DNA of 5,231 nucleotides, from assembly GCA_945949375.1 (NCBI GenBank), contig CAMFEN010000097.1:1-5231 (forward strand). Direction: 5' to 3'. Each line of letters opens with the position of its first letter. Within the stretch, counting starts at the first letter, position 1. The translations under genes were made by a program, and so were the position numbers. Positions 1 to 4,507 of this stretch are shown piece by piece. The notes under the pieces were generated by a model, which worked only from the letters and a program-made list of their open reading frames with translations, made no database searches and was not told the DNA's origin. Source of the stretch: an uncultured Bacteroidales bacterium. Lineage in GTDB: Bacteria; Bacteroidota; Bacteroidia; Bacteroidales; Paludibacteraceae.

Positions 1-357
1 ATGAAGGGGGATTTAGAGAGTCCGGAGCATTGGATAAACACGCTTTTCCAAGCCCGCGCCCGCTTCGTGCCGCCGAAAATCAAACTGACGACTCGGGCGG
101 AGCAGGAATTACCAAAGACGGAGACTGACCACCCCAAACTGCTCAAACAACTGCAAGCGTTGCGGCGCAGAGTGGCAGAAGAGCAGGGCGTGGCTGACCA
201 GATATTTCGCGTGGCGGCAACCAAGACGCTGGTGGAGATATCCAACCGCCTGCCCCGAACGAAGAAAGAGATGCTCGCCGTGAAAGGCATGGGTGCGAAG
301 AAATATGCACTATACGGCGAACAGGCATTGGAGATTGTGAAGAAGTACCTGAAATAG
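1..357 (+). CDS. HRDC-domain protein, probable C-terminal end of a DNA helicase (5' partial)
   Basis: The 118 visible residues end in an HRDC domain (about residues 45-117), a helical DNA-binding module found at the C-termini of RecQ-type and some PIF1-type helicases. The diagnostic part is the pattern TKTLVEISNRLP (74-85), a Lys/Glu-rich helix, then VKGMGAKKYALYGEQ (94-108), which fits the usual 'L..I.G.G..K...YG..' end of HRDC. No ATPase or helicase motif is present, and residues 1-40 read like a linker (charged, with WINTL and RFVPPK). An HRDC domain alone is unusual as a complete protein. The ATG at base 1 is therefore probably an internal methionine or a window edge, with the helicase core lying upstream. 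The stop at 355-357 is six bases before the next start, which suggests co-transcription. HRDC is well supported; the parent helicase type is inferred. Confidence 0.75.
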   Translation: MKGDLESPEHWINTLFQARARFVPPKIKLTTRAEQELPKTETDHPKLLKQLQALRRRVAEEQGVADQIFRVAATKTLVEISNRLPRTKKEMLAVKGMGAKKYALYGEQALEIVKKYLK

Positions 358-363
358 ACCACT

Positions 364-1539
364 ATGACCAATTTGGCTTTCCAACGTAAGAAGTTTCCCC
401 ATCTCACCGATGAGGAGTTTCGTTTTATGGTGCAGCAGGAAGAAGGCAGAGCGCGTTTGCGCGACAAACTGCCCACGTTGGTAGAGCAATCCGATTGGTG
501 GTTTCCTCCCCGCCTCGCCTGCGAGCAATGCAGCAGCGAACTCACCGCCACCTACAAAGCAGCACTCATCAGACAGCACTATACCCCCTCCCCTTGTGGG
601 GAGGGTCGGGGTGGGTCTTTCATCGACCTCACGGGCGGCTATGGTATCGACAGTTTCTACCTCTCTGCCTTCGCCACCGAGGCGCACTACGTGGAGCAAG
701 ACCCTGAACTATGCCGTATCGCAGCGCATAACTTCGCCCGCACACGCCCCCACCTGCAAGTGCACAACACCACCGCCGAGGAGTTTCTACGCACCCTCCC
801 GGACGCCAACAACGAAAACAACGTCTTAATCTACCTCGACCCTGCTCGTCGCGACACCCACGGCGGCAAAGTCTTTCGCATAGAAGACTGCACACCCAAC
901 ATCATAGACCTCCTGCCGCTATTGCAACAAAAAAGCACCGTCCTGATGATTAAACTCAGTCCGATGCTTGACATCACCGCCGCCCTGCGCTCCTTGGGCG
1001 AAGGATGGCAAGTGCATGTGGTTGCCGTCCGCAACGAGGTGAAAGAACTGCTGTTTGTGCGCCACTCCCAACTCTCCACACTCACCGCCGCCAACTACGC
1101 GCACGACCATTGGCAGACGCTGACCTTCACGCTCCGACAGGAGCAAGAGGCGCAAGTCAGTTATTGGAATCCACAAGACACTCCCCGCTATCTCTACGAG
1201 CCTAATGCCGCTATCCTCAAAGCCGCTGCCTTCCGTTTCGTGAGCGAGCACTACCGGATAAGCAAACTCGCCCCGAACACCCATCTTTATGCTGCCGACC
1301 ACCTGCTGTCAGACTTCCCCGGACGCGTGTGGGAAGTGATCGCGCCCCTCACGAGCAGCATGCTCAAGCACTTGCCTGAAACCCTCCGAGAGCAGGGAGC
1401 ATCTATCCTCACCCGCAACTACCCCCTCTCTGCCGACCAACTGCGCAAGAAACTCAAACTCAAAGACAGTGCCACACAATCCATCATCGGAGTCCGAGTG
1501 GCAGACAAGCCTACCCTATTTTGGGCAAAAAAGATATAA
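364..1539 (+). CDS. Class I SAM-dependent methyltransferase with THUMP-like C-terminus (PG_1098 type)
   Basis: This 391-residue protein has a Rossmann methyltransferase core followed by a C-terminal region like the PG_1098 ferredoxin-like plus THUMP-like family of Bacteroidota. Motif I, which binds S-adenosylmethionine, is IDLTGGYGID (87-96). The acidic residue ending strand 2 is probably E111 in YVEQD. Motif IV is YLDPARRD (157-164), in place of the N/DPPY of N-methyltransferases. The region from about 275 to the end (EPNAAILKA, then the TRNYPLSADQLRKKLKLKD stretch) resembles the THUMP-like module, which suggests a structured-RNA substrate; the true substrate is unknown. The ATG at 364 is six bases after the upstream stop, and there is no clear Shine-Dalgarno site. 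Residues 73-85 (YTPSPCGEGRGGS) are encoded by a palindromic C/G-rich repeat lying in frame just before motif I. The fold call is confident; the substrate is inferred. Confidence 0.88.
   Translation: MTNLAFQRKKFPHLTDEEFRFMVQQEEGRARLRDKLPTLVEQSDWWFPPRLACEQCSSELTATYKAALIRQHYTPSPCGEGRGGSFIDLTGGYGIDSFYLSAFATEAHYVEQDPELCRIAAHNFARTRPHLQVHNTTAEEFLRTLPDANNENNVLIYLDPARRDTHGGKVFRIEDCTPNIIDLLPLLQQKSTVLMIKLSPMLDITAALRSLGEGWQVHVVAVRNEVKELLFVRHSQLSTLTAANYAHDHWQTLTFTLRQEQEAQVSYWNPQDTPRYLYEPNAAILKAAAFRFVSEHYRISKLAPNTHLYAADHLLSDFPGRVWEVIAPLTSSMLKHLPETLREQGASILTRNYPLSADQLRKKLKLKDSATQSIIGVRVADKPTLFWAKKI
582..617. repeat. C/G-rich palindromic repeat lying in frame inside the methyltransferase gene
   Basis: The segment starts with TACCCCCTCCCC, and CCCTCCCC (586-593) pairs perfectly with GGGGAGGG (598-605) around a TTGT loop. 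More G-rich sequence (GGGGTGGGTC) follows. The same 12-base start occurs in the intergenic hairpin at 3458-3469, so this looks like one copy of a dispersed repeat family. It encodes about 12 residues (YTPSPCGEGRGG) that join smoothly to the SAM-binding strand, with no frameshift or stop. I recall closely similar C/G-rich hairpin repeats as common between genes in Bacteroidota; this is memory, not a search. Confidence 0.7.
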
Positions 1540-1574
1540 AAAGCATTACGAACAATAGAATAATTAACTAAGAC

Positions 1575-2732
1575 ATGAAACAGTATGGTATTATTATCCT
1601 GTCGGCAATAGTGCTGCTGACAGGTTGCTCCAAGAGCGGCGGTCGCACCTTGACGAGTGCGACGGGGTCTATCTACGAGTGTTTGGTGGTGATGCCCAAT
1701 AGGGCACTTTCGCAGGAAGTATTGCGCGACATCCATCTATCCATCGCCGAAGGTAGTGCTTATCAGGAGGAGGTTGCCACCACCTACGACATGGTGAAAG
1801 CAGTGATGGGCGCGGATATGCCCTGCTTGCCCCAGATGGAGCCTTACTTCACGCTCTCGCAGGTGCCTACCGCGGCTTTCGATGACTATCTGAAGCCTAC
1901 TCGCAACATCCTGTTTGTGGATATTGACCCCAACAAATACACACAGACCAAGGCAAAAGTGTCCACCAATGTATGGTCGAAGCCCCAAGCAGTCTATCGT
2001 ATTCAAGCCCCTTCGGATGAGGAGTTCGCTGCTTATTGGTTAGCTCACGGCGAGGAGGTTCGCGAGTGGTTCATTCGACAAGAGTTGAAGCGTCAAGCTG
2101 CTTTCTACCGCGGCTCCACCAACACGCAAGCGCGCAACACATTGCAACAGACCATCGGCTGCGATATGTGGATACCCGAAGACTACATGCTGATTATGGA
2201 TACTGTGATAGAGTGCGCCTTCCCTGCCCTCCCAACGAAAGAGGAAGATACGCCTTCCGTGCGGCTCGTATGGTGCTGCAACAACAAAGGTCCTATGCGG
2301 CGCGATCTGGTGGTATATGCCTACGACTACACCAGCGAACAGATGTTCTCGCTCGAGCGATTGAATGCCATGCGCGACGAGGTGCTCGGCAGGGTGGTCA
2401 GTGCTTCAGTAGAGGGCTCGTATATGGGAACGGAGTACAAAGTCTTCCCGCCGAAGAGAAGGAATGTAGTATCGCTGGAAAACAAGCCGAACGAAGGATT
2501 TTATGCTACGGAGGTGCGCGGACTATGGAAGATAAAGAATGGCGAGGCAATGGGTGGTCCGTATGTTAGCCTATCCCGACTTGACCAAGCCAACGGACGA
2601 GTGGTTACCGCTGAGACCTTTATCTTCGCAGCAGGTCAGAAGAAACGCAACGCCCTCCGACAAGCCGAAGCCATACTTTATACGCTCAAGATGAGTTACG
2701 AGAAAGACAGTCATCAGGAAGGCGAGAAATAG
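1575..2732 (+). CDS. DUF4837 family lipoprotein
   Basis: This 385-residue protein has a lipoprotein signal: MKQYG, a hydrophobic run, then the lipobox LLTGC with the acylated cysteine at residue 18. The mature start, CSKSGGR, lacks the acidic run that marks surface-exported Bacteroidota lipoproteins, so a periplasm-facing membrane location is more likely. The rest matches my memory of DUF4837, a Bacteroidota family of unknown function. Family-like landmarks are RNILFVDIDP in the N-terminal half, WIPEDYMLIMDT in the middle, EVRGLW (313-318), MGGPYVSLSRLD (326-337), and a C-terminal KKRNALRQAEAILYTLKM. The ATG at 1575 is the natural start because the signal peptide begins there. The gap to the methyltransferase is 35 bp with no convincing -33/-7 pair, so read-through from upstream is plausible. 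The family call is good; the function is unknown. Confidence 0.85.
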   Translation: MKQYGIIILSAIVLLTGCSKSGGRTLTSATGSIYECLVVMPNRALSQEVLRDIHLSIAEGSAYQEEVATTYDMVKAVMGADMPCLPQMEPYFTLSQVPTAAFDDYLKPTRNILFVDIDPNKYTQTKAKVSTNVWSKPQAVYRIQAPSDEEFAAYWLAHGEEVREWFIRQELKRQAAFYRGSTNTQARNTLQQTIGCDMWIPEDYMLIMDTVIECAFPALPTKEEDTPSVRLVWCCNNKGPMRRDLVVYAYDYTSEQMFSLERLNAMRDEVLGRVVSASVEGSYMGTEYKVFPPKRRNVVSLENKPNEGFYATEVRGLWKIKNGEAMGGPYVSLSRLDQANGRVVTAETFIFAAGQKKRNALRQAEAILYTLKMSYEKDSHQEGEK

Positions 2733-2773
2733 TAGCGGCGAAGTGGAATTGGCAATAAAAAGCATTTTTTTGC

Positions 2774-2792
2774 GGAATTATTTGTGTATTCC
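2774..2792. promoter_or_regulatory. Candidate operator: GGAAT-N9-ATTCC inverted repeat over the arsR -33 box
   Basis: GGAAT (2774-2778) and ATTCC (2788-2792) form a perfect 5-bp inverted repeat with a 9-base spacer, and the -33 TTTG of the arsR promoter lies within the spacer. ArsR-family repressors usually bind imperfect dyads overlapping their own promoter, so autoregulation is plausible. The arms are short and AT-rich, so chance is possible. Confidence 0.35.
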
Positions 2793-2812
2793 AATTATTA
2801 TTCGTACTTTTG
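2781..2812 (+). promoter_or_regulatory. Bacteroidota-type promoter of arsR
   Basis: A -33 TTTG (2781-2784) and a -7 TACTTTTG (2805-2812, matching TAnnTTTG) are separated by 20 bases. The transcript should begin about 6-8 bases after the -7 box, near 2818-2820, giving a leader of about 35 bases before the ATG at 2854. This promoter lies inside the longer open frame that begins with GTG at 2743, which argues that the upstream start is not used. Confidence 0.72.
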
Positions 2813-2853
2813 CGAACTATTTCAAAAAAACGATATACAAAAGCGATAATCTC

Positions 2854-3180
2854 ATGCAGAACTACACCCTCAAACAAGAGCAGTTGGCGCAGTTTGCCAA
2901 AGCACTCGGACATCCGGCTCGGATAGCGGTGATGCAGTTTTTGGCGCAGCGCAGCGAGTGCTATTTCGGGCATATAGAAGAAGAACTGCCCATCGCAAAA
3001 GCCACCGTCAGTCAGCACCTCGCCGCCCTTAAAGAAGCGGGATTGATACAAGGCACTATTGAGGGAAACAAGGTGAAATACTGTATCAATCGGCAGAACT
3101 GGTTACTCTGCCAAATGCTCTTCGAGGAGTTCCTCGGGCAGCGGCTCGCGGCTAAGGCGGCAGACGGTTGCTGCTTGTAG
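2854..3180 (+). CDS. ArsR-family winged-helix repressor with C-terminal Cys-Cys
   Basis: The protein has 108 residues from the ATG at 2854. An upstream GTG at 2743 would add 37 residues, but that extension is hydrophobic, unlike the family, and runs through the promoter, so it was rejected. The core is typical of ArsR: LAQFAKALGHPARIAVMQFL (11-30), a helix-turn-helix with ATVSQHLAALKEAGLI (50-65), and a wing with GNKVKYCIN (71-79). The classic ELCVCDL metal site is absent. Cysteines lie at 36, 77, 86, 106 and 107, with His40 near Cys36, and the chain ends in DGCCL. A vicinal thiol pair could sense arsenic-like or other thiophilic metals or redox state; this is inference. The gene has its own promoter. 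No arsenic-resistance gene is visible in the window, and the next gene downstream is a thioredoxin-like protein 1.3 kb away. Confidence 0.85.
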   Translation: MQNYTLKQEQLAQFAKALGHPARIAVMQFLAQRSECYFGHIEEELPIAKATVSQHLAALKEAGLIQGTIEGNKVKYCINRQNWLLCQMLFEEFLGQRLAAKAADGCCL

Positions 3181-3205
3181 ATACGTAACACGAATTATCG
3201 TTATG

Positions 3206-3262
3206 TTTCTAACATTAATTATCGTGTAAGTTGATTTATTTCTAACATTAATTACCGTGTAA
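3206..3262 (+). repeat. Two direct repeats of 24 bp carrying CGTGTAA boxes
   Basis: The copies at 3206-3229 and 3239-3262 begin TTTCTAACATTAATTA and end CGTGTAA. They differ at one base (A-T-C against A-C-C before GTG) and have a 33-bp period. A weaker relative, AACACGAATTATCGTTATG, precedes them at 3188. They begin 25 bp after the arsR stop and form the left end of the mirrored block. Confidence 0.7.
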
Positions 3263-3292
3263 TTATTCATTAATTTTTTGTTTATGGGATGG

Positions 3293-3328
3293 CTTGATGG
3301 TGAGTGCGAAAAAACACTCATCATCAGG
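3293..3328. repeat. Strong isolated hairpin (12-14 bp stem, 8-base loop)
   Basis: TGATGGTGAGTG (3295-3306) pairs with CACTCATCATCA (3315-3326) across the loop CGAAAAAA; the only non-Watson-Crick pair is one G-U in RNA. Two more pairs (C-G and U-G) extend it to 3293 and 3328. It is the longest RNA-type stem in the gap. No T-run follows directly on either strand, so it is not a standard intrinsic terminator for arsR, although it could protect a 3' end. Confidence 0.65.
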
Positions 3329-3457
3329 AAAAGCAGACTTTATAAAAGTTATTCGTATAAAAACAAACATGATTATTTGACAGTTTACTATATGACAATT
3401 TTCAATTTACAAAGTTCCTCTAAGCGGATAGTTGCCGAACGTACCTTCCCGCCCCTT

Positions 3458-3497
3458 TACCCCCTCCCCTCCTTTTAGGAGAGGCGGGGGAGTTGGG
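3458..3497. repeat. Intergenic C/G-rich hairpin repeat, relative of the copy at 582-617
   Basis: It starts TACCCCCTCCCC like the copy inside the methyltransferase gene. Bases 3460-3473 and 3477-3490 pair at 12 of 14 positions around a TTT loop, followed by a G-rich tail (AGTTGGG). Past the first 12-13 bases the sequence differs from the other copy, but the hairpin design is kept. Confidence 0.6.
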
Positions 3498-3514
3498 CTG
3501 CGCACCCGGACAGA

Positions 3515-3590
3515 AGCAGGCGGGGACGCCTGCGTACCCGGGCACTCAACGCTCAACTACAGCAGGCGGGGACGCCTGCGTACCCGGGCA
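3515..3590. repeat. Two identical 30-bp REP-like palindromic repeats
   Basis: The copies at 3515-3544 and 3561-3590 are identical over 30 bases and separated by 16 bp (period 46). Each contains the perfect hairpin GCAGGCG-GGGA-CGCCTGC followed by GTACCCGGGCA. A degraded third tail, GCTGCGCACCCGGACA, lies just upstream (about 3497-3512). Their high G+C contrasts sharply with the AT-rich surroundings. The layout fits REP-type or MITE-like dispersed repeats. No REP-associated transposase gene is in the window. Confidence 0.75.
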
Positions 3591-3610
3591 AATATACGAC
3601 CGTTTAATCT

Positions 3611-3658
3611 TACTCATTTGCGCTGCTAAAGGTACACTTTGAAATACGCAAATGAATA
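3611..3658. repeat. Inverted repeat around CATTTGCG / CGCAAATG
   Basis: TACTCATTTGCG (3611-3622) and CGCAAATGAATA (3647-3658) are inverted copies matching at 11 of 12 positions, 24 bp apart. GCAAATGAATA recurs directly at 3783-3793, also after an AAAGGTAC motif, so a longer, looser direct repeat (about 3627-3658 and 3761-3793) links the two sites. Confidence 0.6.
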
Positions 3659-3690
3659 ATTCTCGCCTCCATTAAAGCCCATTAAAGGTT

Positions 3691-3713
3691 CATTAAAAGG
3701 GAAAGTTTTAATG
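3691..3713. repeat. Small hairpin CATTAAAA / TTTTAATG
   Basis: A perfect 8-bp inverted repeat encloses a 7-base loop (GGGAAAG). It follows two direct ATTAAAG motifs (3671 and 3681), giving three spaced ATTAAA units. The role is unknown; the low G+C makes a terminator unlikely. Confidence 0.4.
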
Positions 3714-3792
3714 GTGCTCTATACGGTCTTTAACGGAGAATGATTAAAGGCTCTTTGCAAAAGGTACTGCTTTTTCAAATATGCAAATGAAT

Positions 3793-3893
3793 ACTAAATG
3801 TTATTGTAACAAATGAAACAAATGAAACATGTTACACTATTTTTCAACTTTTCATTTGTTACATTTGTTACATTTGTTACATTGCAATTTAGT
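3793..3893. repeat. 101-bp imperfect palindrome built from 9-bp iteron-like units
   Basis: The left arm has tandem AACAAATGA units (3808-3816 and 3817-3825). The right arm has CATTTGTTA three times in exact tandem (3853-3861, 3862-3870, 3871-3879). The arms begin and end with ACTAAAT (3793-3799) and ATTTAGT (3887-3893). They are inverted relatives that match at about four of five positions over roughly 37 bases, around the centre near CTATTTTTCAACTT. Tandem 9-mers in opposed orientation suggest a protein-binding array. Confidence 0.65.
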
Positions 3894-3955
3894 ATTGATA
3901 TGCTACTCGGTTAGGTCTCGGTAAGGACCTTATGATGGTGTGTTACAAAATAAGT

Positions 3956-3992
3956 GGGGTTGAAAATGGGGTAGTTTGAGGGAAAAACTGGG
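3956..3992 (+). other. Four G-runs with possible G-quadruplex potential
   Basis: GGGG (3956), GGGG (3968), GGG (3980) and GGG (3990) are spaced by 8, 8 and 7 bases. The loops are longer than in stable canonical quadruplexes, so folding is uncertain. The last run doubles as the base of the hairpin at 3990-4013. More G-runs follow near 4044-4056 and 4104-4111. Confidence 0.25.
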
Positions 3993-4022
3993 TACTTTTC
4001 GCGCAAAGTACCCCCATTTTTT
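3990..4022 (+). terminator. Terminator-like hairpin GGGTACTTT / AAAGTACCC with nearby T-run
   Basis: A perfect 9-bp stem (3990-3998 with 4005-4013) closes a TCGCGC loop. After a 3-base spacer (CCA) comes TTTTTT (4017-4022). The spacer and the AT-rich upper stem weaken it as an intrinsic terminator, and no gene lies directly upstream on either strand that obviously needs one. It may instead be a structural element of the repeat block. Confidence 0.35.
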
Positions 4023-4064
4023 CATTAAAAAGTATTAAAATTTGGGGAGTTGAGGGGTTTCTCT

Positions 4065-4093
4065 AATTATTATATATTATATATATAATAATT
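4065..4093. repeat. All-AT 12-bp perfect palindrome (cruciform or unwinding-prone)
   Basis: AATTATTATATA (4065-4076) and TATATAATAATT (4082-4093) are exact inverted copies around a 5-base loop. The stem has no G or C, so it would melt or extrude easily in supercoiled DNA. Together with the iteron-like arrays on both sides it resembles the parts list of a replication or unwinding site, but no initiator gene is present. Confidence 0.5.
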
Positions 4094-4125
4094 TAATATG
4101 TATGGGTGGGGTTACTCATTTTCTA

Positions 4126-4150
4126 TGTAACAAATGAAACAAATGAAACA
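4126..4150 (+). repeat. Second exact copy of the 25-bp iteron block
   Basis: These 25 bases (TGTAAC followed by two AAATGAAAC-type units and a final A) are identical to 3805-3829, 321 bp upstream and in the same orientation. A related, more diverged array follows at about 4237-4263, with GCAAATG twice at 9-bp spacing (4248 and 4257). Confidence 0.7.
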
Positions 4151-4296
4151 ATGTGCGGTTATTAAGATTTAATGACTACAATTGCACCAAAATAGGTAAA
4201 AAGACTTCCTATTATTAAGAATTGTACATTTTAGTATGTAACAATTTGCAAATGTTGCAAATGTACGATTAGTAACATGCGATTCACTTGTGGCGA

Positions 4297-4397
4297 CTTT
4301 TAACGTGTAATTTCCGCGTTATGATTCGCATAATTGCATTGCGAAACATGCAACGTAAAAATTAATGGTTAATTACACGATCATTACACGTTAAAAG
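4297..4397. repeat. Perfect 15-bp inverted repeat enclosing a second hairpin, upstream of the thioredoxin promoter
   Basis: CTTTTAACGTGTAAT (4297-4311) and ATTACACGTTAAAAG (4383-4397) are exact inverted copies 71 bp apart. Nested inside, CGTT-ATG-A-TTCGCA (4317-4330) pairs imperfectly with TGCGAA-A-CATG-C-AACG (4340-4355), with TTCGCA/TGCGAA perfect. The arms contain CGTGTAAT boxes, and a further inverted box lies at 4372-4379. The right arm ends about 43 bp before the -33 box of the next gene, so a role in regulating that gene is possible. Confidence 0.7.
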
Positions 4398-4439
4398 AAA
4401 CGATAATTACACATTAAGACAAAAAAAATCGCGAAAAAA

Positions 4440-4471
4440 TTTGCGTATTCGGAAAAAAAGTTGTATCTTTG
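4440..4471 (+). promoter_or_regulatory. Bacteroidota-type promoter of the thioredoxin-like gene
   Basis: A -33 TTTG (4440-4443) and a -7 TATCTTTG (4464-4471) are separated by 20 bases, exactly the spacing of the arsR promoter. The predicted start near 4477-4479 gives a leader of about 30 bases. The leader before the ATG is AT-rich (AAAATTCTATTGCATT) with no Shine-Dalgarno site, as is usual for this phylum. Confidence 0.85.
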
Positions 4472-4507
4472 CACGGTATTTGAAATAAACTAAAATTCTA
4501 TTGCATT

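Larger units (their letters stand above)
3193..4408. mobile_element. Gene-free repeat-rich block with mirrored ends (candidate non-autonomous element)
   Basis: The whole 3181-4507 stretch has no credible gene on either strand. Its two ends carry the same boxes in mirrored order and opposite orientation. From outside inward, the left end has AATTATCGT (3193-3201), a CGTGTAA box (3223-3229), then CGTGTAATTA-N2-CATTAATTTTT (3256-3278). The right end, read on the - strand, has AATTATCGT (4408-4400), TTTTAACGTGTAAT (4396-4383), then CGTGTAATTA-N2-CATTAATTTTT (4379-4357). The innermost pair matches at 21 of 24 positions (3255-3278 against 4357-4380). This could be a miniature or decayed element with long terminal inverted repeats. 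No transposase, integrase or clear target-site duplication is visible. Two independently arranged regulatory boxes are an alternative. Confidence 0.4.

Noticed and set aside
2036..2569. 177-codon frame on the + strand overlapping the DUF4837 gene
   Set aside because: It lies wholly inside the well-supported lipoprotein gene in another frame, is Arg-rich, and has no recognizable domain.
2752..2773. Intrinsic terminator after the DUF4837 gene
   Set aside because: GCAATAAAA and TTTTTTTGC can pair weakly, but the stem is almost all A-T, has a mismatch, and the T-run lies inside the stem, not after it.
2743..2853. Longer ArsR start at GTG 2743, adding 37 residues
   Set aside because: The extension starts at GTG, is hydrophobic and unlike the family, and contains the -33/-7 promoter that should drive the gene. 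The ATG at 2854 fits family length and promoter position.
3278..3478. 66-codon open frame in the gap
   Set aside because: It starts with TTG (ATG at 3284), runs through the strong hairpin at 3293-3328, ends inside the C/G-rich repeat, and shows no family-like sequence or promoter.
3515..3590. Two-repeat CRISPR-like array (30-bp repeat, 16-bp spacer)
   Set aside because: There are only two copies, the spacer is far shorter than normal, each repeat is a tight GC palindrome, and no cas gene is present. A REP-like repeat fits better.
3432..3629. 65-codon open frame across the GC-rich repeats
   Set aside because: Nearly all of it is translation of the hairpin repeats at 3458-3590, which explains its Pro/Arg/Gly-rich composition.
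3905..3935. Possible tRNA fragment (GGTTAGGTCTCGG-like)
   Set aside because: Only a 5-bp AGGTC/GACCT stem is present, with no T-arm consensus or acceptor stem nearby.
3900..4420. Chromosomal origin (oriC)
   Set aside because: I found no TTATNCACA DnaA boxes and no dnaA, dnaN or similar neighbour. The iteron and AT features fit a plasmid-type or mobile-element site at best.
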